Positions 43,548-53,294 are shown, counted from the stretch's first letter. The stretch is DNA of 64,000 nt from Palsa-360 sp963719875 (GCA_963719875.1 CAVRDJ010000001.1:620001-684000), one strand, 5' to 3'. Numbers and translations: made by a program. The notes: generated by a model from the sequence alone, not told the origin.

Positions 43548-44117
43548 TCAAGGCCTGCGGATCATACGGTTTCCGTTGATCGCCGCAGTATTCCTGTTAT
43601 TTGAGTTCACCGATCCTCCGACGACCGCCGGGTTAGCACCGCGATGGCGCACGTCGTTGGGCAATGGCCCGGTGGGGCGGAGGACGTTTGTGCGACGACC
43701 GCGCAGGGCGGTGCTGACTGCTTCCTGCTGGATGAATCCGCCCTTTGCAGCACCAACGGATTTATTTGAACCCGGCTGCTGAAGACTCATGGCATTCTCG
43801 GGCGAGGAACGTTCCTGGGCATTCGGCAGCGGCTTAGGACGATTTGCCTTCAACAGGCCCGGACGGCTGCGTGCGATCTTCGTATCAGAAACATTGCGGC
43901 GGTCTCGTTGTTCGTCAGAAGGCTTTCCATACTTCCGATAATTACCTTCGTTGGCCGGAGCGCTGTGCGTGGCGTCGCGCGGATCGCCGCTGACTATCTT
44001 CGCGGCACTCTCGGAAGAAGCTTGTTGGGATGCGGGAGTAGATGGGGCTGCATACGCCGTCCCAGACATCAACGCAGCACAGCTAAGCGTCAGGAAAAGG
44101 AGACACGTGGCCCTCAC
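43548..44117 (-). CDS. Small secreted protein inside the RND operon
   Basis: A 189-aa protein starting at a GTG whose bases overlap the stop of the RND pump gene by 4 bp (GTGA), a sign of translational coupling. It has a signal peptide (CLLFLTLSCAALMSGTAYA). The rest is basic and low in hydrophobic residues (RSRPGLLKANRPKPLPNAQE), probably disordered, with no domain I recognise. Such small periplasmic proteins in heavy-metal RND operons may act as metal chaperones (as CusF does), but this one has no obvious metal-binding cluster and has few His or Met. Confidence 0.6.
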   Translation of the reverse strand: MRATCLLFLTLSCAALMSGTAYAAPSTPASQQASSESAAKIVSGDPRDATHSAPANEGNYRKYGKPSDEQRDRRNVSDTKIARSRPGLLKANRPKPLPNAQERSSPENAMSLQQPGSNKSVGAAKGGFIQQEAVSTALRGRRTNVLRPTGPLPNDVRHRGANPAVVGGSVNSNNRNTAAINGNRMIRRP

Positions 44118-47100
44118 CTTGATTCTCCCAATGGTGCTACTGATGGTGGATTATTGTCGCGGCCCAGGAACATCATTCTCAGTGCGGGCACAGCGAGAAG
44201 CAGCATGACGGGGCCGACCAGCATGCCGCCCACGATCACAGTGGCGAGCGGTCGCTGCACCTGACTCCCGATACCCGTGGAAATTGCGGCAGGAAGGAGA
44301 CCAATGCACGCCGAAAGCGCCGTCATCAGCAAGGGGCGCATGCGGGTGGATGCGGCGCGGAACATCGCGTCCACTGGCGTTCCACCGCGGATCTGCTTTT
44401 CTAGGTTGTAATAGGTAATCATCAGGATGCCGTCCATGACCGACACACCAAAGAGCGAGACGAAACCGATGGCGGCGGAGATGCTGAAATTGAGACCGGA
44501 GATATAGAGCGCCAACACACCGCCAGCGGCTGCAAATGGGATTCCGGCCAGCGTCAAAAGGCAGTCGCGTAGCGAATTGAACATGCTGTAGAGCAACCCA
44601 AGGATCAATACCAGGCTGATCGGCACAATGACCTCCAGGCGTTTCTTGGCTTCCTGAAGGTCTCCGAACTCTCCAGCCCAAATCAGTCGGTATCCGGGTG
44701 GAACTTTCACGTTCTTCGCGATTCGCTGTTGAGCTTCCTCAACAGTGCCGCCAAGGTCGCGGCCACGGACGCTGAACTTGACCGGGATAAAGCGCTGCAC
44801 GCTCTCGTGATAAATCCAGGCCGCTCCCGTATCCAGGGTGATCGTCCCCAGCTCGCTCAAGGGTATATAGGCATTTGCGCCGCTGCTGGTTTGATAAGCC
44901 ACTTTGATGTTGCGGATTCTTTCGATGCTGTCGCGGTATTCAGGCGTATAACGGACGACGAGATCGAACTGCCGGTCGCCCTCCAAGACCGCAGTCGCTA
45001 CCGCTCCGCCCGTTGCCGCTTGAACGACCGAGTTAACATCACCGGAGTTGAGGCCGTAGCGTGCGGCCTTAGTACGATCCACCCTGATATTCAGGTTTGG
45101 CTGCCCAATGACCGGGAAGATGCCAAGGTCGGCAATGCCGCGAACCTGGCTCATTTGGTCCCGGATTTGTTCGGCCAGCATCGTCAGTGTTTCGAGATTG
45201 GGGCCGACGATCTTGACCGAATTGGAACCTTTGACACCAGAGATTCCTTCCTCGATGTTGTCTTCAATGTATTGCGAGAAATTGAAGACGACCCCCGGCA
45301 ACTCGTTGTTGAAATCCGTTTGAACCTGGTCGGTTAACTTCTCCTTGGTCAAGCCTCTTGGCCATTCGTCAAAAGGCTTGAGCGGTGCGAATAGCTCGAC
45401 ATTGGAGAATGGCGAGGCATCGCTGCCGTCGTCTGGCCGGCCATGCTGGGAAACCACCGTAATGACTTCAGAATGTCTCAGGAGAATCTCGCGCATTTTT
45501 CTCGCTGCCACCTCACCATCCTGCAGCGACAGCGTAATCGGCATGGAAGCACGAATCCAAAAGTTGCCTTCTTCCAAATGCGGAAGAAACTCGCTGCCGA
45601 GTCGCAATCCCAGAAGTGCGGACACGGCAAGAAAGGCGATGCCGATGCCGACCGTGAGAGGACGGTGATCCAGCGCGAATCGCAGCGCGGGATTGTAAAG
45701 ACGGTGCAACACGCGGACGACAATCGTTTCGGTTTCCTTCACGTGCTCAGGGAGAAGTATGGAAGCGAGCACTGGGGTGATGGTGAACGTGGCAATCAAA
45801 GCCCCCGCAAGCGCATAGCCGTACGTGCGTGCCATGGGTCCGAAGATCTGGCCCTCAACTCCTTGCATGGTGAAGAGCGGCACGAAACCGGCCACGGTGA
45901 TGAGCGCCGAGAATAGAACCGCCTTGTCCACTTGTAGAGCGCTGATCAGAATCAGCCGCAAACGATCCGTCCATTTGTGACCTGACGCTACATCTTCTTC
46001 TGCGGCTCTCGTCGGGTCGGGTCCCCAGGAACCTCCCGCCAGACGTTGTAGCAGACTCTGTCTTTCTCCCGGGTCTCGTTGAAAATTCCGGAAGATATTC
46101 TCGACCAGGATCACGGCCGAATCCACGATGATGCCGAAATCCACCGCTCCCACCGACAACAGGTTTGCGCTTTCCCCCATGATCACCAGGAGAATAGTGG
46201 CGAAGAACAGCGCGCACGGAATGTTCAATCCAACGATGACCGCGCTGCGGAGGTTGCCGAGGAAAATCCATTGAATCAAGAAGACCAGCAGGCATCCGAA
46301 TATCAAGTTGTGCAGAATAGTGTGTGTAGTGATGGCGATCAGCGAAGAGCGGTCATAATAAGGGACAACCCTGACTCCCGGCGGCAGACTCCCGTCGTGA
46401 TTCAACGTTTGAATTGCTGCCTCGACCTTTGGGATCATGTCGGCAGTCTGCTCCGTTCGCCGCATCACCACGATCGCTCCAACCACATCATCCTGTTGGT
46501 CGCGGCCCAGAATGCCAAGTCTTGGCCGGTAGCCGACCGACACCTTCCCGATATCCTTCATCAACACTGGGACGCCATTGACTTGAGTCAGAACCACATT
46601 CTCGATGTCACCAACCTGGTAACCCTCAGCCAAATCATCATTGCCGCCGTCATCGATCAGACCGACACCCCGAATGTTGATGGATTGCTGTCCAATGCTG
46701 ATTTCGCGTCCGCCTACGTTTATGTTCGCATTGCCCAGCGCAGTCAGGATTTGAGGCATTGTGACGTTGTAGGCTTCGAGCTTGTGAGCATCCACCTCGA
46801 CCTGGAATTCCTTAGTGGGGCCGCCCCAACTGTTGACGGCTGCGATGCCGGGAATGGTCAGCAGGCGGCGCGCGACAATCCAGTCCTGGACTGTGCGCAG
46901 ATTCGTGATTCCGAAGTGCTCTGGTCCGACGACCTGATAACGATAAATTTCGCCGGTCGAGCTATTCGCCTGGATGCTTGGAACAAGCCCGCCTGGCAGG
47001 CTGACATTCTGTTGCATCGCGACCGACGCCTGGGCGACGGCGAAGTTATAGTCCACGCCATATTTAAAGGAGACGCGAACAAAGGAGAGTCCATAGAATG

Positions 47101-47356
47101 AAGTAGAGCGAATGACGTCAATCCCAGGCGTTGTGTAGAGTCCAATCTCCATTGGAAGCGTGTAGTAACGTTCCATATCCTCGGCGGAGAGGCCCGGTGC
47201 CTGCGCTGTAATTTCCAGGATGACGGGCGTTGGGTTTGGATACGCCTCGATGTTGAGTTCCTTAAAGGCAACGAGCCCGGCGCTGACAAACACCAGTAAA
47301 CCCACCACCACAATCGGACGGCGGCTCAGACAAAACGCGATCAGAGATCTGAACAT
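44114..47356 (-). CDS. Heavy-metal-type RND efflux permease (CusA/CzcA family)
   Basis: A 1080-aa RND pump with 12 predicted transmembrane helices and two large periplasmic loops. The family hallmarks are clear: start FRSLIAFCLSRRPIVVVGLL, EAYPNPTPVILEITAQAPGLS, VAMQQNVSLP, and the HME-type proton motif VDFGIIVDSAVILVEN (Asp-Asp-Glu) in helix 4. Such pumps export Cu/Ag or Co/Zn/Cd with H+ antiport. Ligand Met residues of CusA cannot be assigned by eye, so the metal is unknown, and organic solvents or dyes cannot be excluded. It lies between the adaptor and the small secreted protein. Confidence 0.9.
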   Translation of the reverse strand: MFRSLIAFCLSRRPIVVVGLLVFVSAGLVAFKELNIEAYPNPTPVILEITAQAPGLSAEDMERYYTLPMEIGLYTTPGIDVIRSTSFYGLSFVRVSFKYGVDYNFAVAQASVAMQQNVSLPGGLVPSIQANSSTGEIYRYQVVGPEHFGITNLRTVQDWIVARRLLTIPGIAAVNSWGGPTKEFQVEVDAHKLEAYNVTMPQILTALGNANINVGGREISIGQQSINIRGVGLIDDGGNDDLAEGYQVGDIENVVLTQVNGVPVLMKDIGKVSVGYRPRLGILGRDQQDDVVGAIVVMRRTEQTADMIPKVEAAIQTLNHDGSLPPGVRVVPYYDRSSLIAITTHTILHNLIFGCLLVFLIQWIFLGNLRSAVIVGLNIPCALFFATILLVIMGESANLLSVGAVDFGIIVDSAVILVENIFRNFQRDPGERQSLLQRLAGGSWGPDPTRAAEEDVASGHKWTDRLRLILISALQVDKAVLFSALITVAGFVPLFTMQGVEGQIFGPMARTYGYALAGALIATFTITPVLASILLPEHVKETETIVVRVLHRLYNPALRFALDHRPLTVGIGIAFLAVSALLGLRLGSEFLPHLEEGNFWIRASMPITLSLQDGEVAARKMREILLRHSEVITVVSQHGRPDDGSDASPFSNVELFAPLKPFDEWPRGLTKEKLTDQVQTDFNNELPGVVFNFSQYIEDNIEEGISGVKGSNSVKIVGPNLETLTMLAEQIRDQMSQVRGIADLGIFPVIGQPNLNIRVDRTKAARYGLNSGDVNSVVQAATGGAVATAVLEGDRQFDLVVRYTPEYRDSIERIRNIKVAYQTSSGANAYIPLSELGTITLDTGAAWIYHESVQRFIPVKFSVRGRDLGGTVEEAQQRIAKNVKVPPGYRLIWAGEFGDLQEAKKRLEVIVPISLVLILGLLYSMFNSLRDCLLTLAGIPFAAAGGVLALYISGLNFSISAAIGFVSLFGVSVMDGILMITYYNLEKQIRGGTPVDAMFRAASTRMRPLLMTALSACIGLLPAAISTGIGSQVQRPLATVIVGGMLVGPVMLLLAVPALRMMFLGRDNNPPSVAPLGESR

Positions 47357-47393
47357 GGCCTCTCGTCGTTAATGGAATGACTGGGCATTCGAC

Positions 47394-48614
47394 CTACTCA
47401 GTTGGCGGCGCTTCCAGCATATTGCTGAGGAAGATCGCGCCGTCTGTAACGACCAATTCTCCTCGCTGCAAACCGTTGAGAATCTGGACCTGGGTGTCTG
47501 TCCGCATGCCTGTCCGGATCACTCTTTGTACAAAATGGTGACGATCGGTTGTCACCCATGCCGTCATGGTGCCGTCGGCTTCGCGGACCACGCCATTTGC
47601 GGGTATAGCGGTGGCAACTACCGGACGCTGGACCTCAATTGCGAAGGTCGCGAGCATTCCGGGCCGCAGCGCATCTTTGGGGTCAGCGATCTCGGAACGG
47701 ATCGTTGCTCGATGAGTATTCGGATCGACCGTGGCGTAGATCTTCGAAACTTTGCCATCAAACACGCGCTCAGGGTAGGCCATCACCCTGACTTGAACCG
47801 GCTGTCCTACGCGAAAAAGTGGAATGTCGCTTTCGACGACATTCGCCAGCATCCATTTGATGGATACGTTGGCGACCGTGTAAGGCGCTGGTGGATTCCC
47901 CGGCTGCACCAAAAGCCCCGGCGGCCCATCGAATGATGTGATCTGGCCGGATATGGGGCTGGGCACGACCAGCGCAGGGTCTATCCTCCGCGAAGTGATG
48001 ATCTGATCTATTTCAGCTTCTGACTTGCCGAACACGCGAACCGCATCGCGTGCGGCTTTAAGAGCGCCCTCAGCAGTTTGTTGATCGGAAGTAGCTTGCT
48101 CCATCTCCCTTTGCGGGACACTACCGTCAGATGTGTAAAGGCTCTTCGCGCGCGCCAGTTCTTTGCTAGTCAGGTCGTAGGTTGCCGCAGCGCCAATCAG
48201 CGTGGATTCGGCCTGGATGAGGTCAGGACTATCAATCGTATAGAGCGGCTGTCCGTTTTGAACTTCGTCGCCCAGTTCCACGAGACTCTTAATAAGCTTT
48301 CCTTGATAGGACGGAAAGACCTGAACCGACAGGTCGTCGACGAAACTGATGTTGCCAACTGCCTCCTTCTCAACGGGAAACTGGTAGCTTCCTACCGGTG
48401 CGATCTTGATCGTGTTCAATTGGCTTGGTGACAGGTCCAAGCCCGCTTCCGATGGGGACGCGTTGGAATTTACACCTGATTGCCGAGGCGTATTTGCGTT
48501 CACAGCCTGACCATGACTGCGGTTCGATTCTAGAAGTCCCGTTACGGCAACAATCGCCGCCGCCGTGACAAAAATCACGGCGACTCTCTTGCTGATGTGA
48601 ACTGGATATTTCAT
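47394..48614 (-). CDS. RND efflux periplasmic adaptor (membrane fusion protein)
   Basis: The product has 406 aa from the ATG at 48614. An N-terminal hydrophobic signal or anchor (RVAVIFVTAAAIVAVTGLL) is followed by a lipoyl/barrel-sandwich region (QVFPSYQGKLIKSLVELGDE) and a long coiled hairpin (ATYDLTSKELARAKSLYTSD). A beta-barrel part (VVESDIPLFRVGQPVQVRV) and a membrane-proximal domain follow. This is a CusB/CzcB-type adaptor that links the pump to the outer-membrane channel. It is the first gene of the operon and starts a 260-bp divergent region shared with a histidine kinase gene. The ribosome binding site is weak. Confidence 0.9.
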   Translation of the reverse strand: MKYPVHISKRVAVIFVTAAAIVAVTGLLESNRSHGQAVNANTPRQSGVNSNASPSEAGLDLSPSQLNTIKIAPVGSYQFPVEKEAVGNISFVDDLSVQVFPSYQGKLIKSLVELGDEVQNGQPLYTIDSPDLIQAESTLIGAAATYDLTSKELARAKSLYTSDGSVPQREMEQATSDQQTAEGALKAARDAVRVFGKSEAEIDQIITSRRIDPALVVPSPISGQITSFDGPPGLLVQPGNPPAPYTVANVSIKWMLANVVESDIPLFRVGQPVQVRVMAYPERVFDGKVSKIYATVDPNTHRATIRSEIADPKDALRPGMLATFAIEVQRPVVATAIPANGVVREADGTMTAWVTTDRHHFVQRVIRTGMRTDTQVQILNGLQRGELVVTDGAIFLSNMLEAPPTE

Positions 48615-48873
48615 TGTTTTCGTTCGACCTTCAAGCCTTTCGAGACCCGCCCTCTGTGGACCGAGATTGCTCCAACTTGCTAAACATCCAAGATCTTCAC
48701 GCACCCTTTGGTGGTCGCAGCATTGGATATTGTGAAAGGCACGTACGGGAATGAGAACCCTATCTTTGAGACAATCGAGCTATCTTTTGACCGACATGAC
48801 TATCTTTCGGACATTGATGGCACACTGGGGTGGTCAGCTACGACGAGTTGCGGCAATATGCAGTCTGTCAAGT
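48615..48873. promoter_or_regulatory. Divergent control region between RND operon and kinase gene
   Basis: This 259-bp gap separates the adaptor start (minus) from the chosen histidine kinase start (plus) and is the likely site of the promoters and of response-regulator binding. The kinase frame remains open from 48751. An inverted or direct repeat operator could not be picked out with confidence. Confidence 0.4.
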
Positions 48874-50274
48874 ATGGAACTCTCCTCCATCTATTCGCGC
48901 AAGAACCAAACATCTTTCCTCATCGCTGCGGCGATTCTGATCGTGGTGATTGCGACGATCGATTGGCTCACAAAGCCGTACATTTCGATTGGGTTCTTGT
49001 ATCTCTTCCCCATCATGCTAATCGCAGGATTCCTTCCACGTTGGCAGATCACCGTGGTTGCACTTGTCTGCGCCGTCCTGCAGGAAGTATTCAGCAACCT
49101 TCCCTCGAACGAGGCCATCACGCGGCTCCTAATGGCTTCTGCTGGGTTTGTTGGGACCAGTCTCTTTGTTTCCGAGATCATTCGCAATCGCCAGATGGCA
49201 CTGGAGCACATAGAGGAGGTCGAGACTCACACGAAATTGCGCCAGGAGGCGGAGGAACAGCTTCGAATTCTTGTGGACAGCAGCCCTGCGGCGATTGTGA
49301 CCATCGATTCCTCCGGTCGGATCGTGCTGGCGAACGATGCCGCCCAGACTCTCTTCGCCTCCGAAGACACTCCCATTGTCGGTCAATCGATCGCACAATT
49401 CCTTCCGGCTCTGCAGAGTGCCCTGCAAACACAGCGATCTACTCACTTCCGCACTGAGCTTCGATGTCGCGGGAAACGCAAGAACGGAGAAGTTTTTCTC
49501 GGGGCTGTTTGGTTTTCTACCTACGTCACGAGTCAGGGATCCAGGTTGGCCGCGATTATCGTTGATCTCTCTGAAGACTTGCGAGATCGGGAGGATCTGA
49601 GTCTGGATCACTTGCTGAAGAGCACTAAGATCCTAATGGGGGCCGTCGCGCACGAAATTCGCAATCTATGCGGTGCCGTTCTGGCCGTTCACAAGAACCT
49701 CTCCCGCCTCCCAGCGTTGCAGGACAACGAGGACTTTCGTGCGCTCGGATTATTGATCGACGGTTTGGAAAAACTCTCTGAGCTGGAACTCCTGCCGCCA
49801 TTGGATCAAACCCTGCCTTCGGTTGAACTCACTACATTGCTCGACGAATTGCGTGTTCTCATCGAACCGATCTATCAGGAGGCGGGGGCTAAAATTCTTT
49901 GGCATTTGCAAGACAATCTTCCCTTGGTCATCGGGGATCGTTACGGATTGCAGCAGGCCTTCCTCAATCTTGCTCGAAACAGCCAGCGCGCAATGGAGTT
50001 GACCGAACAGAAGCAACTCAGGATCAGCAGTGAAATCGAATCCGGCACAGTTATAATTCGTTTCGAGGACACAGGCGTAGGAATCCCGCCGCAATACCAG
50101 CTATTCAAACCCTTTCAGGCGGGAGCGAATGCGACTGGCCTGGGTCTTTACATATCTCGCGCGATTCTCCGCAGCTTCGGAGGTGAGCTAAGATTTGAGC
50201 CGCGCGCGGAGGGTTGTTGCTTTGCGGTGAATTTGGCTAGAACGTTAGCCAGGAAAGAAGCTCTCGATGGGTAA
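48874..50274 (+). CDS. Membrane PAS-domain sensor histidine kinase
   Basis: The product has 466 aa from the ATG at 48874. The same frame opens at 48751, and no start has a strong ribosome binding site, so the N-terminus is uncertain. Four hydrophobic segments (FLIAAAILIVVIATIDWL, SIGFLYLFPIMLIAGFL and two more) form a sensing membrane domain. A PAS domain follows (LRILVDSSPAAIVTIDSSGR). Then come the phospho-acceptor box AVAHEIRNLCGAVLAVHK, the N box LNLARNSQRAM, and the G boxes FEDTGVGIP and TGLGLYIS. It overlaps the response-regulator gene by 8 bp and is divergent from the RND operon that it probably controls. Confidence 0.85.
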   Translation: MELSSIYSRKNQTSFLIAAAILIVVIATIDWLTKPYISIGFLYLFPIMLIAGFLPRWQITVVALVCAVLQEVFSNLPSNEAITRLLMASAGFVGTSLFVSEIIRNRQMALEHIEEVETHTKLRQEAEEQLRILVDSSPAAIVTIDSSGRIVLANDAAQTLFASEDTPIVGQSIAQFLPALQSALQTQRSTHFRTELRCRGKRKNGEVFLGAVWFSTYVTSQGSRLAAIIVDLSEDLRDREDLSLDHLLKSTKILMGAVAHEIRNLCGAVLAVHKNLSRLPALQDNEDFRALGLLIDGLEKLSELELLPPLDQTLPSVELTTLLDELRVLIEPIYQEAGAKILWHLQDNLPLVIGDRYGLQQAFLNLARNSQRAMELTEQKQLRISSEIESGTVIIRFEDTGVGIPPQYQLFKPFQAGANATGLGLYISRAILRSFGGELRFEPRAEGCCFAVNLARTLARKEALDG

Positions 50275-50923
50275 CACCGCAGCGAAGAATATCCGCCTCC
50301 TCCTTCTTGATGACCACGCATTATTTCGTGAGAGCGTCGCTCGACTGCTTCAGGCCGAACCCGGATTCGAGGTGGTTGCGAATTGCAGTTCCGGCACCGA
50401 AGCGCTACGGATCATAAAGTCACGGGAAATCGACATCGTGCTGCTGGACCTCGACCTTGGCGAGGAAAGAGGGGCAGATTTCCTGGAAAGCCTCCGGGCT
50501 GAACACTTCAAAGGGAAAGTTCTACTCGTAACTGCGGGCGTGAACGAACATGATGTCCCTACTTTTATTCGAAAGGGAGTCTCTGGGGTATTCATGAAGC
50601 ACGGCTATCCGGCTGACCTGATTCAGGGAATCCACGAGGCGATGGAGGGGAAGGCCCTATTTAGTCAGGATTTACTGCGGAAGGCATTAGAAAGCGCAAA
50701 GGAACTTAGTCCACTGCAGGCTACCGTTAGATTCACGGAAAGGGAGCGACGAGTGCTTTCGTCTGTCTTTGAAGGTCTAGCGAACAAACAAATTGGAGAT
50801 CGATTGCAGATTTCGGAGAGCGCAGTTAAAGCGTGTTTGCAACAACTCTTCGCCAAGACGGGTGTGAGGACGCGAAGTCAATTGGTGCGCATCGCGTTGG
50901 AGCGGTATCGAGACCAGATCTAG
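50267..50923 (+). CDS. NarL-type response regulator
   Basis: A 218-aa regulator whose start overlaps the kinase stop by 8 bp. The receiver domain (residues 8-125) has the acidic pair LLLLDDHALF, the phospho-acceptor Asp61 in VLLDLDLGEE and the conserved Lys111 in GVFMKHG. The C-terminal LuxR-type helix-turn-helix (about residues 150-210) reads FTERERRVLSSVFEGLANKQ, then IGDRLQISESAVKACLQQLF. It is the cognate partner of the upstream PAS kinase, and the pair probably acts on the RND operon. Confidence 0.9.
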   Translation: MGNTAAKNIRLLLLDDHALFRESVARLLQAEPGFEVVANCSSGTEALRIIKSREIDIVLLDLDLGEERGADFLESLRAEHFKGKVLLVTAGVNEHDVPTFIRKGVSGVFMKHGYPADLIQGIHEAMEGKALFSQDLLRKALESAKELSPLQATVRFTERERRVLSSVFEGLANKQIGDRLQISESAVKACLQQLFAKTGVRTRSQLVRIALERYRDQI

Positions 50924-51478
50924 CCCACCTCGGCACTTCGGTACAATCGCACATTGACCAGGTGAACTGATGGCTTTAAGCGAAAAGCGGGATCTCCGAT
51001 TTGTTGGAGAGCCTAGGTGAGCAATGAAGAAGGAACTGTTGGGCCCAAGGTTAACTCTAGAATGCTAAGTAGTTGTCTCGTCTATGTCTTTCGCGCATGT
51101 TATATCACGGTTTGTGGGGGTATTTGGCGGCTATTGTTCCCAAATTGTTCCCAACTTGACCGCCCTCCCTCACACGAGGGTCAGACAAAAACCGCTTGGG
51201 TTGCACCTTGAGGCGACGCGCCTGCCTTGGGCGCACCGAACTCGACTCCAACAAGTCCGCCCGTCACTTCTAACTACTAACGTTTCCAACAAATCGGGGA
51301 ATCTGCTTTTCGCTAAAAAGTAACCCGAATGGAATGAAAACGTTGGATTCGTGCACAGTTCGTGCACAGTCGAACCTCTTCTCATAATGGGGCATAGGCT
51401 CCTCAAGGGAACCAGCATCTGCATTCTATGCTCGGCAATCGGCCTTTCGCCTGTGGCTCCAGATTTCAAGCTTCGCTC
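50924..51478. other. Gene-free region with short direct repeats
   Basis: About 555 bp. CGTGCACAGT occurs at 51350-51359 and at 51361-51370, and TTGTTCCCAA occurs twice near 51136-51154. Repeats like these are common near old integration sites, but nothing else confirms one here. No hairpin terminator or tRNA was seen. Confidence 0.4.
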
Positions 51479-52327
51479 TCAAGATCCGTGATGGAAGATG
51501 CAGCGCTTGTTGTTGGCGTGGTGCAGCTTGGCGCAGTACGGAGGTGCGGCGTGGCGAGCCCGAAGAAAAACCATTGCCGCGACGAGCATGCCAATGGTCG
51601 GCGCGACGAAGTAGATCCAGAGAGTGTGCCAGTAGCCTCCATAGGCGGCGGGGCCAAAGGTTCGTGCGGGGTTCATGCTCATTCCGGAGAGAGGTGTTTC
51701 AAACGTGATGTTCAGGGCGTAGAGCGAACCCACAAAATAAGGCGTGTACCGCGCCAACCTTTCGTGGTTTGTGACAAGCAGTACCGTGATCATCAGGATA
51801 AAAGAGATGGCTAGCTCGGCTGCAAACGCGACGGCGGCACCATACACGCCCGGGGCGGTCACTGCATAACGAACCGTGCCATCCCCTGGAGCGCCTCTCA
51901 GCAAAAAGGTTGCGAGCGCAACACCGCTCGTTGCGCCGGAGAACTGTGCCATTCCGTAAAACAGTGCATCCCAAGGCGCGATTTTTCCTAGCCGGTAGAA
52001 CGCGAACGTCATCGCGGGATTGATATGCCCGCCGGATCGCTTACCCCAGGGACTCATGATGAGCGCGATGACTGTAGCGCCAATGGCCAATCCCATCAGC
52101 GCACGGCGGACGATGCCGCTGACGAAAATATGCCTGACTGGAGAAGCGGGGTGCTGCAGCAGTGTGGCAAACGAGCAAGTGCAAAACATAAACAGACTCA
52201 TTTCGCCCGCTTCCATCAAGTACTCGGGCCAGTGCAGACGCAAGCTGGCCGCGACGCCTAAGGTGTCTCTTACGGATACCGCCCGCGGTGTGCCGAGTGG
52301 TCCGGTGTTGTTTACCGCCTCTTTCAC
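51479..52327 (-). CDS. MIP/aquaporin-family channel
   Basis: The product has 282 aa from the GTG at 52327, which follows GAGGGG with about 7 nt spacing. A TTG slightly upstream is the alternative. Both NPA boxes are present: GHINPAMTFAF in the first half and MSMNPARTFGP in the second, each in its membrane loop, and six transmembrane helices are visible. The C-terminal tail is rich in His and Cys. It should pass water or small uncharged solutes such as glycerol. It follows a probably truncated SRPBCC-like gene. Confidence 0.9.
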   Translation of the reverse strand: MKEAVNNTGPLGTPRAVSVRDTLGVAASLRLHWPEYLMEAGEMSLFMFCTCSFATLLQHPASPVRHIFVSGIVRRALMGLAIGATVIALIMSPWGKRSGGHINPAMTFAFYRLGKIAPWDALFYGMAQFSGATSGVALATFLLRGAPGDGTVRYAVTAPGVYGAAVAFAAELAISFILMITVLLVTNHERLARYTPYFVGSLYALNITFETPLSGMSMNPARTFGPAAYGGYWHTLWIYFVAPTIGMLVAAMVFLRARHAAPPYCAKLHHANNKRCIFHHGS

Positions 52328-52357
52328 CGAATTACCCCTCTGCAATGGTGTTAAACC

Positions 52358-52741
52358 TCACGAGTGCATCCTGGCTGGCGTATTAGTGAATTCACAAGTT
52401 TTGTCGTCGATTCTCTTGACGCTCAAGTCCCAGATCACCCCGATCTTTGTGCGGCCCGAAGGCGTGAAGATGTCTGAGTTAGAAACCAGTTTCAGATGAT
52501 GGGGTTCACCGATCTCCTCGATGTAATGCTGCACTACCAGGCTTCCACCCAGTATTTCGACGTTGATGGACATGCGCCTACCGTCAGGTGAGGTGGTTGC
52601 GCCAGCAGAGCAGTGTGCTGGAGAACAGGCCTGGTACTCTGACTCAGGCAAGTTGAAGCACCATGAAGGAATATCTACTTTTTCAATTGGTGCGTTGATT
52701 GTCGCCGAAAAGCTTGACTGAACTAACGTGTTGTCTTCCAT
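52358..52741 (-). CDS. SRPBCC/polyketide-cyclase-like protein, possibly truncated
   Basis: The product has 127 aa from the ATG at 52741, which is preceded by AGGAG. It has a strand pattern typical of SRPBCC (Bet v 1-like) proteins: FSATINAPIEKVDIPSWCFN, MSINVEILGGSLVVQHYIEE and a central KIGVIWDLSVKRIDDKTCEF. The last residues (TNTPARMHS) look unlike the longer C-terminal helix expected for this fold, so the gene may have lost its end just before the aquaporin gene. Residues for ligand binding are unknown. Confidence 0.5.
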   Translation of the reverse strand: MEDNTLVQSSFSATINAPIEKVDIPSWCFNLPESEYQACSPAHCSAGATTSPDGRRMSINVEILGGSLVVQHYIEEIGEPHHLKLVSNSDIFTPSGRTKIGVIWDLSVKRIDDKTCEFTNTPARMHS

Positions 52742-52763
52742 TTTTCTCTCTCCTGCATGAGTT

Positions 52764-53294
52764 CTACGGTGCATAGTGGGTGAAGACCAAGTCGCTGCCT
52801 TTGACCTGTGCATGGCAAGGGAAGCAGGTTTGGATCGTAGCCACTTCGGCAACCTTGCCGTCCTTGTCAAATTGAGCGAATCCCCATCCGCCAGTCGCGG
52901 CATATTTCCCCGAGTCTTTGACCATCACCTGCAAGTACCACTCCGGCGCTGGTCCGGCAACGAACGATTGGGAACGACCGAATACTTTGTTGTTTTGTTC
53001 CGACGGAACGTAACGCCAGGCGAGGCGGGCGATCATCGTGCCGTCGGGGAATGGGATCCGCGCATCCCGGTAAGCTTTGAGCGCAATGTCGTTGCCCAAA
53101 ATCGCGCGAATATCGTTGAACTTGCCTTCTTCGTGGGCCACCGAGATCAATTTCCAATCCCGGTATCCAGGGGGGATTTTGACACCGTAGATGGGAGCGC
53201 CTCCTCCATCCGTTTGATCTAGCACTCTTTCTGTTGAGGCGAGCACGGCGCCAGCAACCAACGCAAGCAGCAATCCAATGGCGGCGCGTTTCAT
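52764..53294 (-). CDS. Cytochrome P460-family haem protein
   Basis: The product has 176 aa from the ATG at 53294 (GAGGAGGGTTT before it). A signal peptide (IGLLLALVAGAVLAS) is followed by IYGVKIPPGYRDWKLISVAH, the usual start of P460 domains, then FPDGTMIARLAWRYVPSE and KDSGKYAATGGWGFAQF. The C-terminus has TCFPCHAQVKGSDLVFTHYA, a c-type haem site near the end, as in cytochrome P460. P460 oxidises hydroxylamine or related substrates in nitrifiers, but many soil members have no assigned role. It is periplasmic and next to a mosaic pseudogene. Confidence 0.9.
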   Translation of the reverse strand: MKRAAIGLLLALVAGAVLASTERVLDQTDGGGAPIYGVKIPPGYRDWKLISVAHEEGKFNDIRAILGNDIALKAYRDARIPFPDGTMIARLAWRYVPSEQNNKVFGRSQSFVAGPAPEWYLQVMVKDSGKYAATGGWGFAQFDKDGKVAEVATIQTCFPCHAQVKGSDLVFTHYAP

